From Blastomyces gilchristii SLH14081 (Eukaryota; Ascomycota; Eurotiomycetes; Onygenales; Ajellomycetaceae), in the NCBI RefSeq assembly GCF_000003855.2, contig NW_003101682.1, positions 4,995,747-5,059,746 on the forward strand: a stretch of DNA of 64,000 bases, in the 5' to 3' direction. Positions 23,417 to 36,385 of the stretch are shown here, piece by piece (within the stretch, counting starts at the first letter, position 1; every line of letters starts with the position of its first letter). The position numbers were made by a program, and so were the translations under genes. Under the pieces are notes generated by a model. The model was not told the origin of the DNA. It saw nothing but the letters and a program-made list of their open reading frames with translations, and searched no databases.

Positions 23417-25041
23417 ATGAGCTCAAAAGTACACTCAGTTAATGTGAAAAAGAATGCTTTCTCAAATACTATTTCTGAGATTGAAATTCTGAAGAGAAGA
23501 AAGAAAGAAGAAATAGAGAAATAATAAGTTCTTGAAATACAGAAACTTAAAAAAGTAAGTAAAATTCTTGAAAAGCAGTGTCTGAGTAAGATGAATGAAG
23601 AAGTTCTGTTAATTCTTTATACTTAGACTAGATAACTACAGAAAGTGATTAAGTTCAAACTGGGAATTTCAAACACAGTTCAAAAAACTTTGAAAATTTC
23701 TAATATAATCACTGACTCTTCAGTTTGCTCTTCTTTCTTTTCTACTTCTTCTTCTTCTTCTTCTTCTTCTTTAAATCAGAAGAAAACATATGCTCAAGCA
23801 GCTGAATCTGCTATCTCTAAACCTGCTATCTCTAAATCTGCTATCTCAAAACCTGCTCAAAATTCTGAGAAAACTGAGAAGAATACTACTCATACTTCTA
23901 TTGATAGAAGAGTGAAGAAAAAAATGTAAAAAGAGAAAAATCTTCAAATCTTCAGAAATAGAAGACTTATTCTTAAAGTCTCAAATCAGAATATATTACA
24001 GAGAAATAAGCTAGACTCAAACCTTATTTTCAGAATTAGAAATGAAATCAATCAGCAGTTCTTTTCTCAGTTAATAACTGATATTAAAGTTCAAAAATCA
24101 GTTATAGCTTCAATTGAGTCATTCTTCTTTAAAAACTCTATCATTCTAATCACAATGTCTGAATTCAGTGCAGAATTTCTTATTCAGAATGAGAATCTCT
24201 GAAAGTCAGTAGTAGAATCTCTGTTAAACATAATAATTCTATCTGAGAGAGATGAAAAGTGAGATAAATTCATTCTTCATAATATCCCAGTTAAAATCTT
24301 TGACTGTGAGAAAGAAATACTACTTCTTAAAAATGAATTGAAAGAATACAATTCTATTCAACTGAGAAAAGAGTCTGTATGACTTAATTCAATTGAGTTC
24401 AGATAGAGTAGAAGAAATGTCTCTGTTCTAGTATATACAAAGATACTTAAATAATCAAGAATCTCTGAAGTAAGAGTAGCAGATTTGAAAATGAGAGTTC
24501 ATGAATACAAAGACTCAAGAATGAATCTCAAAGCTTAAACACAGTGTTTAAACTGTTAAAGATATGAACACTTTGCAATCTCTTATTTCAGAGACTCAAA
24601 ATGTGCATTCTATGCTAGAGATCACAAAACTAGTGAGTATAAATGTGAAACATGCTTAAAAAGAGATAAAATATGTTAAAATACTCTGCTTAAGTGCTTC
24701 AATTGCAAAGAAAAACATGCATCTAGCTCAAAAGAATATGTATTTACTTCAAGAACTCAGAAAAACTGAAGAAAAGATGAAGCTTAAAGTGAATCTAAAA
24801 CTGAAGAGAAAAGTCAAGCTAGTAAATCTACAACTGCAAGTTTAAAAAGAAGAAATTCTCAACTATCTAGATTTTGAAACTTCAACTCTTCAGCTAAGTA
24901 TAAATAGAATTTGAATTCTCAAACTCCTGTTAAGATTAGAGAAATGAGAAATGACTCTGATAATAAACTAGATATAATGCAAGCAGTTGAGATTCCTGCT
25001 TTTCAAAATAATTATAATCTACTATCTGATGATAGAAATTA
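23417..25041 (+). pseudogene. LINE ORF1 (nucleic-acid-binding, zinc-knuckle protein), mutated
   Basis: Starts at ATG 23417 (MSSKVHSVNVKK). It has a serine tract with KKTYAQAAESA near 23,790, a motif area common in fungal Tad ORF1 proteins. Cysteine/histidine knuckles cluster at about 24,540-24,740 (CLNC...HFAIS, CETCLKRDKIC, CFNCKEKHASS). About a dozen stops interrupt it, mostly where Trp or Gln would fit. Family role: binds LINE RNA. Confidence 0.75.
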
Positions 25042-25099
25042 GATTCTACTCTATCTCTACTCTCTCTTAGTATAGATATACAATAAAAACAATAAAAAA

Positions 25100-28000
25100 A
25101 GTTTAAAAACTCTTCAAAAATCACATTTATTCAAAATAATGTGAATAGAAACTTAAATTGCATTTATTCTTATCTTCAGATTGCATTTGAATAAAAAGTT
25201 AACTTTGTACTTCTTCAAGAATCAAACTTTGATACTGAGCAAAAGTACATCATTTCTCATTCAAGCTATTACTGCTTTCTTTCTGAAAAATCTGAGATAA
25301 AATCAAGAGTAGTGATCTATGAAAGAAAAAGATCAAGATATTAATTTAATTTGAGATTTAATATCATATCTGACTCTGATATTCTAGTGGGTGATATTAT
25401 AGATAAAGAGAATGAGTTTGATACTATTCAACTTATAAATATCTATAATGAAAAGTCATTGAAAGAAAACAACAATATCTGAACAATTGATAGAGGATTT
25501 TTAAATATAACTTTCTTAAAAAACTCTATAATTGTAGGAGACTTCAATGCATATCATCTCTGATGAAACTCAGAGTGCACAAGAGTAGTAAGAGCAGATA
25601 AACTGGTTGAATAAACTTTTGAGCATTCAATAGATTTAGTTAACAAGTCTGATCAACAAACATTCTTTAGAAAAGACATGAAATAAAAATCTATTATAGA
25701 TCTAACTTTCATGTCATAAAATCTAATTGAAAAAAGACTTACAAACTGATTTATTAATTCAAATGAAACCTCAGAATCAGATCATGAGATCATTCAATTT
25801 GATATTGAACTGAGTGAAAAATAAAGAAGTGAAAATCCTCTTCTCTCTAATCAGTATAACTTTGAAAAAGCTGATTGAAAAGTAGTTGAAGAAAGAGTAA
25901 AACAGCTGAAATCTGAAAGACAGAGTAAGCTTTATTAAAATCAAAGTCAAGATATCTCAAATGAAATGCTTAAGAATAGAGCAAAGCTGATTACATCTAT
26001 TCTTCTAACAAGTATTGAAGAAAATATTTCAAAGAAAAAGTCTTCTGAGTTTTTCAAACCTTGATGAAATGAGAATATCACTTCTAAAAGAAAGTAATTA
26101 GTCACTGCTAAGAGAGAGTGAAAGAATAACTTAATATCTAATGAAGAGTTCAAAGCTATTTGAAATGAATATTTTTCAGATATTAAAAAAGTCAAAACAG
26201 ATTGCTGAAACAAATTTCTTAAAGAAGTATAAGAAAAAGAAGTTTTTAAAGTCTTCAACTATACTAAAACAAGAAGTGTAGCAAAGCTTTCAACCTTAGA
26301 ATATGAATTTCAGAATGAATTGTATACAGCAAACTCTTTTGAGAAAAAATATCAAGCTTTTATGAGAATTCTCTTTCAAAACTCATCACATTTAGAAGAG
26401 AAGAATATGTCATTTCATGAATATATTAATGAAAATAACTGGGAATGATCTGAGCTTACAGATGATGAACTAGAGTCAGTAATATTCTCAAGTTCAATTA
26501 AAACTGCTGCAGGGCCTGATTCAATTAATCATTTAATTATTCAAAACACATATTCCTACTTGAAGAATGAATATTTTGAGCTCTTTTTCAATCTCTTAAG
26601 AAATGATTATCATTCTGAATGCTGGAGAGAAGCTACTGGAGTAATTCTTGCAAAATCTAATAGAAAAGCTTCAGTTTCTAAGTTATATAGAGTAATATCT
26701 CTGTTGAACTGTTTAGAAAAAGTTCTAGAAAAGATAATAGCTACTAGATTATCTTTTATAAGCTCTATTAGTAATTCTCTTCTATTTAATGAATAAATGA
26801 AAGATAGAAAACAATGTTCTGCAATTGACACTGTTCTCTCAGTTATTCATGATATTTAAGTAGCAAAGCATGAAGGCCTGGTCTCAACTGCAGTTTTTAT
26901 TGATATAAAAGATGCATTTGATCATGTTTCAAAGTCTAAGATGATTCAAACTTTGAAGATGTTAAAACTGTCACTTTCTCTAATAAAATGAGTTGATTGT
27001 TTCAAGTCTAAAAGAATTATATAACTATTCTTTGATGAAAGAAAACAAGATAAAACTGAGAAAAAAATAGAAGTATCACAAGAATCTTCAATCTCATCTG
27101 TTTTATTTGTAATATACACTGCATATTTATTCAAGAATAGAGAGATGAAAATAGTGAGATCTTTAAGTTATATAGATGATATTGATCTACTCTACAGTTC
27201 AAAGACAATCAAAGAGAATTTAGAAGTGATTGAGAAAGCAGTAAAGAAAATCTTTGTTAGAGCAGATATCAATCTAATTCAATTTGATATGAATAAAACT
27301 GAGTTAATTCACTTTTTTTTCAGATTTAATGAGAAAGAACTAAGTCTAACTCTTCTGAATAAAGAGATTAAACTCAGTTTGAATGTCAAATGGCTAGAAG
27401 TATGGTTAAACTCCAAGATGAATTTTAAATATTATATTCAACAAAGAATCATCAAGGCAGAGAGACTACTGAATAGTATAATCAGACTATCAAATACTGA
27501 GAGAGGTCTATCTTTTCAGACTATGAGACAGTTATACATAGCCTGTATTATCTCAGTAGCTGATTATGAAGTTCAAGTTTGATAGAATAATCAAGATAAC
27601 TTCACTGAACTGTTTCAAAGTCTACAAAACAGAGCTTTGAGAAGAATTCTGAGAGCATTTAAATCATCTTCTATTAAAGCAATGGAAATTGAAGCCTCAA
27701 TTCCACCTCCTGCTATTTGATTTGAAAAGGCCTGTATAAACTATGCTCTGAGAGTCATAAAGATGAGCTCAAATCATATAATCAGAGAAAGAGTCTCTTC
27801 TTCATTTTCATCAGTTAACTCAGGAAATGAACTGGATTGAAATAGATTTCTTGATTGAAATAAGAATAATGCTTTAAAGAAAATGCCCTCTCAACTATAT
27901 AGACTATGTTCACTTATTAAGAATCAATTTTCTTTATTAAATGTTGAGAAAATTGATCATGAGAAGATATCTCTCTGAAGAGAAAAGCTGAAATCTCTCA

Positions 28001-29022
28001 TAGACTTATAAATAAGTGAACTATCTAAAGAGAGAGAATATGAACAGTATTTGAAGAAGATCTCTATAATCAATATAAAAGATTCTATTCTGATTTACTC
28101 AAATGACTCAAAAAATGAGAATTTGAATAGATTAGATGCAGACATTGCTTATACTGAAGATAATATCAATTTTATCTCAGATTTCTGAAATTTAGGCTGT
28201 GAATCTGAAGTCTTTGATGCTGAACTATTTGTAATAGTAAAAGCTTTCAAACTCATTGAAATAAAATCTCATAAAAGAGAAAATAGTTTGAAAGAGATAT
28301 AGATATTCTCTGATAGTCAAGCTGCTTTAAAAAGACTTAGAAATAGTCAGATTCATAATAATCAAATGAATCTTGATCTGATTTTAAACTCTGTTTTGAA
28401 GATTTAAAAGAGAAGAACATCTAAACTGATAATTCATCTGTATTGAGTTCCTGCTCATATAAATATTCATAGCAATGAATTGGCTGATTCAGCTGCAAAA
28501 AAGGATTCAGAATTAAGCAGATCTATTCAAAAAACAGTGTCCTGGTCTTTCATAAAGAGAAAGATAAAAGAATCTTGTTTAAACAAGTGAAATGAAAGCT
28601 GACAGAAACAAAAGAAGAGCATACATTATTCAAGATTTGAGATAAAATCAAAGTGGAAATCTTGTTCAATTAAATGTAAAAAGAAAATATTCTCATTCAT
28701 AATTCAGCTAAAACTAGGACATGATTATTTCAAATCCTATATACAAAGATTTGATGATAGATTTGATTCAACAGAGTACTCATTCTGCAATATAAATGAG
28801 AATTCTGAGCATATTGTAATGCATTATGTATTATACAATAGTCTCAGAGTCAGATTAAAGAAGAAGTATGATTTAAATCAATTAAATATGAGGTTCTTAT
28901 TCTCAACTGAGACAGGACTTAAATACTTAATAGACTTTCTATCAGAAACTCAAGCAGCTACAAGAAAATGACTCAACTCAGAAGTATCTGAATATGAAGA
29001 GATGGAAATTGATTAGATATAG
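25100..29022 (+). pseudogene. LINE ORF2 (APE-type endonuclease, reverse transcriptase, RNase H), mutated
   Basis: One frame runs almost uninterrupted when stops are read through. It has endonuclease motifs VLLQE (about 25,210), GDFNAYH (about 25,545) and SDHE (about 25,785); reverse transcriptase motifs AAGPDSI (about 26,515), VFIDIKDAFDHV (about 26,905) and the active-site YIDDI (27,170-27,185); then RNase H motifs (IFSDSQAAL near 28,310; NELADSAAK near 28,480). Many Trp positions are TGA. The final stop is TAG at 29020-29022, with a premature TAG two codons earlier (Q in copy 1). The 5' limit is approximate. Confidence 0.85.
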
Positions 29023-29848
29023 TCTGTTAAAACAGCTATACACTTTCTTTTAATAATTTTATTTTGTTATAGTCTCTCTTTACTATGCTTATTTCTTTCT
29101 GTTCTTTTCTATCTATCTATTTAATGTGTCTATTTTTAAGACTATGTTCTCTTTTCCTTTGTCATGATATTTTCAAATGATTTCAAAGTATTAATAGGTG
29201 TTGAAATACTGTAATTTGTAAACAGTTTTTGTATTCTGAGCTGGAATTTTCTGATTTTGCATATCTGAAATTGATAAGTGTATAATAGTTGACTCTATAG
29301 ATATAGGAAAAACCCTGAGAACTAAAGGTTCTCAGGTAGATGTCATAGTCTCTGACTGCATACATCTATAATTGAAGAATAATAATAATAATAATAAGAG
29401 ATGAGTCTCTGAGTACTCACAAAATTCAGATAATCAAGACAATGTGAATGTTATGAATTTGTAATAGAAGTTAATCTGAGCAGATAAGCTCTCTCTTTAC
29501 ATCTCAATTATTTTCAGGCTGAATACTTCAGCATAACTGAGAGAGTAAATACAGCTTTATAAGAAGTATCTGATTTCATGTGCAGATAGCTAGCTTTCAA
29601 GACTCTGTTACAACTGTATACACTCTGATGTTCAGCTTCTCTGAAGTCTGTGCATTTCTAACAGTCTTTGTATCAAATATAATAATTGTCTGTATTACAG
29701 ACATGATACTCTCTGCTTCTTTAAAGAGAGAAATTGATAGTTATGAGAGAATTAAGTGTCACAGATGTTGAGAATGTAAGTGTGAATTTTCTTTATTTTT
29801 TCTTTATTAATCTCTAAATTGTGTTTACAGCTCTGTTTCTGTTTTCTT

Positions 29849-29850
<2 letters not shown>

Positions 29851-29882
<32 letters not shown>
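29851..29882. repeat. Poly(T) tract of 32
   Basis: An uninterrupted T run inside gypsy-2, about 450 bp beyond the LINE insertion. No flanking duplication was recognised that would make it the tail of another insertion on the minus strand. Confidence 0.8.
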
Positions 29883-29884
<2 letters not shown>

Positions 29885-32800
29885 CTTTAATAAGAACATG
29901 ATTTCTTCTTCTCTTTGTATACACTGTGAACTGTTCATCTCAGTAGAAACTCATCATCTTATAAACTAGAGTTTATAAATGACAGTGTTAATATCTTTGT
30001 TATAATCAGATTCTTAGTGAAGATTACATTATTCTAACTTATCAGAATTCACAGTATGAAAGTCATGTCTCAGCTTCTGCAGATATCTTATCTATCTAGA
30101 TAATTTTCAAGTGAACTCATTTATCTTGTCAGAATACTCTTATCACTGAATCTTGAATCAGAGCTCATGATCTTACTTCTCTGAGTTAATAATTTCTTTA
30201 ATCTGATATTCTCTTTCACTCTCTAGTACTTTACAAATAGAGTGATGAGTCACAGAGTTCTCTTATAAGAATTTCTTATATTCACAGAGCAAAGAGACAT
30301 GAAAAACATTGTATATTTATAACTCAGATAATAGTTTCAATCTATAGAACTGTAAGCTAACTTTCTTCATAATCTTACAAGACTCTATCTATAAGAGATT
30401 CAGCTTCTTACTAGATCTTCATATAATAATATTTTCTAGACTCAGTCAGACTCTATCATCTTTCTTGAAACTCTTTATAATGTGTTTGAAGTCATAGTAT
30501 CTCTTCTGATACTCTTGAGCCTTTCTCAAGAATTTACAGATTTTCTCTCAGGTCTTCTGAATTCTCTCAGCCTATTCACAGATATTATCACACTCTATAG
30601 TATACTCTCACAGATTCATCAAGATCATTCACAGATAAGTCTCAGTGAGTATCTCAAAGAGGGTTTTATCTGTGCTGATATACTTTGAGTTATTATACAC
30701 AAACTCTGTAAGTGATAATTAATGTACTCAGTTATTCTGATTGTAATTGACAAAGTATTATAGATACTGTTTTAATATACTCATCAGATATTCTGTCTGA
30801 TCATCTGTCTGTTAATGAAAAGCTGTGCTTAGATCTCATGAAATCTTCAGTATAGTTATCAGATTAGATCAGAACTTCTCTGTGAAAATTGATTCTCTGT
30901 CTGAGATAATATTCACAGATAACTCATGCAACTGAATCACATCACAGATAAAGATATAAGTTAAATTCTTTGACTTCAAGTTCTTACAGATGAGTATAAA
31001 GTGTGTTATCTTGATAAAGTAATTCACTATTATCAGTACACTGTCAAAGCAGATATTATATATGTTCTTGCTTTCAGAGAGGCTTATAAGAGTATTCATT
31101 TCTAGCTGTTTTCAAGATTCTTATAAGATAAGTAGAGAAGTAAGTTCTTTATATAATCTGAACTGTACTATCTGTGAACTCTGATAAATAGTATAAGAAT
31201 TCACTATCTTCTTTATAAGTTCTTACATCTTTGATCAGAAGTATTTTCTTATAAGCAACTTATAAATTCTAGTATCTGTAAAATAACTCACTAGAGAAGA
31301 GTCATGATATCTTTTAATAAGTTCTATGTATAGAAACTCATTTATAAGTATATAAATCTGACTCTCTTTTCATAAGAGATTATTTAAGTCTCTTCAATTC
31401 TTTATTTCTGCAGAGTTAATCTCTGTCATAAGCAGTTTCTGAATATACTGAGTATATTCATTCTTCAGTTGTAGTTCAGACAATTTAAATAGAAGATCTT
31501 ATAAAGACTTATACTCTGTTTCTTCTTATATCAGATCTTTCACAGTGCTTCTTAAAGTCTGCAATCTCTTCAGATTATAGATACTCTCTTCAAGAATTCT
31601 CACAGAGATTCTCAGAGTGTTGACTCTTAGTATTATAGAGAGTAGTTATACAGACTTCTTCTCTTTCTCTTTCTTCTTCTCTTATAGAGAATTGAGAGAC
31701 TCTTCAGTCAATCTCTTTATAATACTCAGTTTAAGTATCTTATAAAGCTTTTCTGTCTTCTCTAGTCTCTCTGTATCTGTTATTCTGATCTTCTTAATAT
31801 AGTCTGATCTGTGAGAGAGTTCATTCACTGAGTTCTTAGTTTTCTTAATATATTCTATCTTGAATCAGAACTCACTCAGTCTCTAAGCTCAGTAAATCTG
31901 TTACTATAAGAGTTTCTTGATTGAAGTAAACTATTATAAGCTGTTATAATCAGTTCTAACAGTAATCACTGTTACAAGACTCTCAAAGTAGTAATATCAG
32001 TGATAGAAGAATTTCACTATTATAAGAAGCTTCTGATTATAAATGTTATAGTTGATCTCTGCAGATTACATCTTTCATAAGAAAAAGATCACTGAAACTC
32101 AGTTCTCATTTAACTGTAGTTATAAGACTATTTCTGAAATTATAAAGAAGAAGATATCTGTCTTCAATCTAGTTAAGAGTAAGAGATTAAAGTGAAACAG
32201 TATCACTATATCTGTGAATATCTGTTTTAATCTTATAAAGACTCTGTAAGTTTCTGAGATAAGAAAGTTCTCACAGCTCTCTCTTCTTAACAATCTTTCT
32301 ATTCTTTATTTATGAAATAACTTCTTCTTATTTTCACTCTTCAGAATGTCTGTAAGAGCTAAGAAGATTCTCATGAATATAAAGATAAACTGTCTATAAA
32401 AATTCACAAAGCTCAGAGAGATCTGAATCTTATGAATACTAGTTAACTTCAGTTATAATAGAATAGTCTTAATCTGTGAAGATTTCATCTGAATATCATC
32501 TGCAGTGATTATATATTCTAGAAAATTAATCTAACAGACACTGAAGTTATACTTTATAAGCTTAATATACAGTTCTGTCTCATCTAAGATCTTCAACACA
32601 CTTTATATATACTCAGTATATTCTTTCTTCTTTGTGAAGTACATCACTACATCATTCAGATATATTATTACAAAGACATTCAGATATATATGAAGTGTTT
32701 TATTAATAAAAGACTGAAATATCATAAGAATATTAGTCAGATTAAAAGATATTACTAGATATTCAAATAATCTCAGTACAGTTCTAAAGACAGTCTTTCA

Positions 32801-33954
32801 TTCATTCTCAGACTGTATTTATAGTCATATATATATATTAATTATATTTAGTTATATAAATATAACAGCTTCTGTGAGACAGTTGATCATATTCTTAATC
32901 AGAGACAGAGAATAGTGACTCTTTATTATTTTAAAGTTCAGGTTACAGTAGTCTATATATAATCTGAGATCTTTATTCTTCTTCTTCATGAATATCACAG
33001 AGACTTTCATGAAGATCTGTGAAGATCAGATAAAGTCATTCTTCAGATTCTTCTTTATATAAATCTGCAAGACCTCTGTCTCATAATGAGAGAGCTTATA
33101 GATTAATTCTCAGAAGAGTTTCTGCTCTTCTATCAAATCTATTATCAGATTCTTCTTATAATAAGAAGAGAGCTCAGCTGCCTTTACTAAGCTGAATATC
33201 TCTGTAAGATCTCAGTATTTCTCTGATATTTAAAGCTCAGTTTTTATAACTGTGAAGTTCTCAGACATTTATAAAGTTATTATATAGATGAGCTTGTCTT
33301 CTCTAATTAACTCTGCAGTATTAACAGATTCTATCTCTGTAAGTGAGTCTGTTAACACTGATCAGAAGTATAAACCTGACTCATAGACAGCTATGTACAG
33401 ATTATATCTTTAAAGTTATACAAGTCTTAAGTACATATCATCTGTGATGTTTATAATAATCATAGTTTCTATAAATCTTCTCCAGATTCTGAAGAGATCT
33501 TGTAATTCAAAGATGACTTTTATAAGTCTCTCAGCTCTCAGATCTGAGTTCTCACACTCTGCTTATTATAAGAGCAGATTCTCAGTTTTCATTATTCAGT
33601 TTATTCACTTCATAAGCTTTAGAGATACTACAGTGATCTGAGATTCTGAGTTCATTAATACTTCTCATACTTACAGAGCAGTAGTACTGTGACACAGTCT
33701 CTTCTCATAAGTAAGCATTTTCATCAGAGAAGTAACAGATTCAGGTGTCAGCTTCAAGACTCTTAAGAAGGCTGTTACTGACTCTGTTTATAACTTCTCA
33801 AATTTCTATTTTAATTTATTTAGACAGTTTGTATAAAGATGTTCTGATTTAAAATAGATAAAGCAGAGTCTCTTTTTCTTAATCTCTCTATTATACACTC
33901 TATTCACAGAAGCTTATGAAGCTCTCTCTTTCTACTCAGCAGTCAGATATGAAT

Positions 33955-34972
33955 AGACTGGCCGCCGGAACTACGAATTTCATATTTGATTTCATTTGGT
34001 CTGGTCTCATACATTTCTTGGCGTGAATCCCGCTGGGACTGGCTATCAAAAAAACATGTAAAGTGACTATATATTAGACTGGCCGCCGGGACCATGAATT
34101 TCACATTTGATTCCATTTGATCTGGTTTCATACATTTCTTGGCGTGAATCCCACTGGGACTGGCTATTAAAAAAACATGTAAAGTGACTATATATCAGAT
34201 CTTAAAATGAAACCATGATTTGAAAAAAATGAGAAAGTGATCTCATTTGATTTCATTTAGTCTCATTCTTGACATAAAGTTACTATTTTTAGACATTTTA
34301 AGGTTTTTTTTAGACTATTTTTAATTTTTTAAAAAGTAACACTTTTTGATAACACTCAAATGAGATTTAAAGTCATTTAAAGTAATAAAAATAATTTAAA
34401 TTGAGAAGTGGAAATCATGATCTCATTTGAAAAATGTGATAAGAGTAGACAGTAAGTCTCACTGAGACAGTATGAAACTACTATCTAATGTTAAAACTGT
34501 GTAATGAGATCAGTCAAATTGATAATGAGACTATCAAAAAATCTAGTTCTGCTCTCAGACATGGTCACACGGTCAGTCTACTATATATCAGATCTTAAAA
34601 TGAAACCATGACTTGAAAAAAATGAGAAAGTGGTTCCATTTGATCTCATTTAGTCCCATTCTTGGCATAAAGTTATTATTTTTAGACATTTTAAGGTTTT
34701 TTTTAGACTATTTTTAATTTTTTAAAAAGTAACGCTTTTTGATAACACTCAAATGAGATTTAAAGTCATTTAAAGCAATAAAAATAATTTAAATTGAGAA
34801 GTGGAAATCATGGTCTCATTTGAAAAATGTGACAAGAGTAGACAGTAAGTCTCACTGAGACAGTATGAAACTACTATCTAATGTTAAAACCGTGTAATGA
34901 GATCAGTCAAATTGATAATAAGACTATCAAAAAATCTGGTCCTGATCTCAGACACAGTCACACGGTCAGTCT
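33955..34972. mobile_element. Mutator-like non-autonomous element (MITE-like, 1,018 bp) with duplicated halves
   Basis: Flanked by a perfect 10-bp direct repeat AGATATGAAT (33945-33954 and 34973-34982). Ends are AGACTGGCCG and, inverted, AGACTGACCG, a short terminal inverted repeat. The 9-11-bp duplication size points to the Mutator (MULE) superfamily. The body is two copies of a ~121-bp left unit (33955 and 34076) followed by two copies of a 393-bp right unit (34187-34579 and 34580-34972). It encodes no protein. Confidence 0.82.
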
Positions 34973-35951
34973 AGATATGAATCTCTCTGTATCTTATTAT
35001 CTTTCTCTGATAAATCTGTTCTCTGTTATTCTGACTCTTACAGAGCTGATCAGTGATTCACTCTCTGCAGATCTGTGACTCTCACAGTGATCTATAAGCA
35101 GTGAATGAGAGTTATCAGTTTCTTCAGAGTTAAGAACTTAGAGTCTTACTCAATGAGCTTGTTCTGTATATTTTTATTCAGCTTCTTTATAAATATTATC
35201 ATTTAGATCTTGTTTCAGAGCCCTGTTTTCACAGGTCTCAATTTATATCATAATTTCATGAAGTGCTGTGAGTAGTCTTTATCAGATTTCTTACCTCTTT
35301 TTCTAATATTAATGATCACAGCTCAGATATTCTCTGTTCAGCTCATAGAATTCTTCAACTTATTCTTCAGATAGATCTTGAGAACAGATCAGCAGAATCT
35401 CTTATAATTATTCTCTAGATAGTTCAGCCAGTTCTTAACTTCAATATAGTAGAGATCTGTTATTATATAGATGACAGCTTCTTCATCTTTCATATTACAT
35501 AGTCAGACTTGTAAGTCAATTTTAAATACAAACTTGTAAAAGCTTTTATAGATTGTGATTTAATAAGTGATCTTAAGTAGTCACAGCTTAAGAAAGTTTC
35601 TTTTCAGTTCATAAGTATCTCTGAAGATTATATTTAGAGACTTAGTTTGAGAGTGTTTATAGATAGTAAGTATTTCTTATAGAAAAATAGCTTAGTTCTG
35701 TAGAAGATACTCAAGAATATTCTTCACTGAGATTGATTTATTTATGAGTTCAGAGAGTTTCTCTGTCACAGATATAGAGAATAATGTTCTATAAGTAATT
35801 GATAAGTTCTCTAAGACTTCTTTTATAAGAGTTATTTATAATTTGAGTGACTACTTCTGAGTGTCTGTAATAGAGTTCACAGAAATTGAAGTATATAAGT
35901 TTCTAGTTCTTTTAGTTATAACAGATGATTGCTGACTGACTGAGCTTGAAA

Positions 35952-36209
35952 TGTAAGAATAAGTACTCACAGATAATTATTCAGATATTTATAGCTTGAC
36001 ATGATATATACTATTAACTACTAGAAGTATTCATAGTAGAAAGATAAAATGTAGAGATTAAATATATAATAGTATTTAAGCTGAGTTATAAATAGTATTC
36101 GCGAACTTCAGTCTATATAGTTGTGTGTAGCCAAGGGCTGCTAACTCTATTAGTTATGTGAGAGATAGAAATAGAGGTAAAGAATTCGTGAGAAGCGGGA
36201 TTTGTTACA
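35952..36209 (-). repeat. Gypsy-2 5' LTR (258 bp)
   Basis: Partner of 19319-19561. It keeps GCGAACTT, AGCCAAGGGC and GAAGCGGG, which are altered in the other copy. Confidence 0.9.
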
Positions 36210-36385
36210 GAAGAAAAATTAGAAGAATAAATCTATAACTTCTATATTCAATTCTTCTATACAGAATTCTCAATTATCAGTAGTTATATTCTCTTCTTCA
36301 GCTTCAGCAGCTTCAACTTCATTAAATATGACATTTTCAAGTGAGATAATTAATGTGATGATGATGAAATATATGATGAAAGAAA

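Larger units (their letters stand above)
21751..29392 (+). mobile_element. LINE copy 2: full-length Tad-like non-LTR retrotransposon (7.6 kb) inside gypsy-2
   Basis: Flanked by TAATAAGAGATGAGTCT at 21734-21750 and again at 29392-29408; the first bases may overlap the AAT-rich tail. Order of parts: GC-richer 5' leader with tandem repeats (21,751-23,416), ORF1 with zinc knuckles (23,417 to about 25,040), ORF2 with endonuclease, reverse transcriptase and RNase H (about 25,100-29,022), a short 3' UTR and an (AAT)n tail. This organisation, with RNase H after the RT, matches the fungal Tad1/I group. All ORFs are broken by stops. Confidence 0.92.
29409..35951 (-). pseudogene. Gypsy-2 gag-pol remnant (interrupted at 33,955-34,972)
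   Basis: On the minus strand, the integrase core is readable at 31099-30869 (FDSVLIIVNYF...HFILICK...LHELSVNIISDRESIFTEKF, comparable to the SDRGSxF box of gypsy integrases). Reverse transcriptase-like sequence lies upstream at about 33,100-32,500, and Gag is expected between 35,950 and 33,900. The remaining part continues at 21,750-20,813 beyond the LINE. Stops are frequent throughout. Gag and RT limits are inferred from order and were not fully traced. Confidence 0.7.
19319..36209 (-). mobile_element. Gypsy-2: Ty3/gypsy LTR retrotransposon, minus strand, carrying three later insertions
   Basis: LTRs 19319-19561 and 35952-36209 start TGTAA(A/G)AATAAG and end TTACA. The flanking direct repeat GAAGA is at 19314-19318 and 36210-36214. 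On the minus strand a purine tract of AG repeats abuts the left LTR, marking it as the 3' LTR. Subtracting the two LINE insertions, the Mutator-like element and their duplications leaves about 7.3 kb, a normal length for a gypsy element. An integrase core is readable on the minus strand near 31,100-30,870. Confidence 0.92.

Noticed and set aside
23417..29022. TGA reassigned to Trp in the LINE and gypsy frames (an alternative genetic code)
   Set aside because: TAG and TAA stops occur at the same kinds of positions, the truncated LINE still has TGG at sites that are TGA in the long copy, and flanking intact genes use the standard code. Transition mutation explains it.
29851..29882. Poly(T) tract as the tail of a reverse-strand retroposon or processed pseudogene
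   Set aside because: No target duplication or recognisable gene body was found on either side; left as a simple homopolymer.
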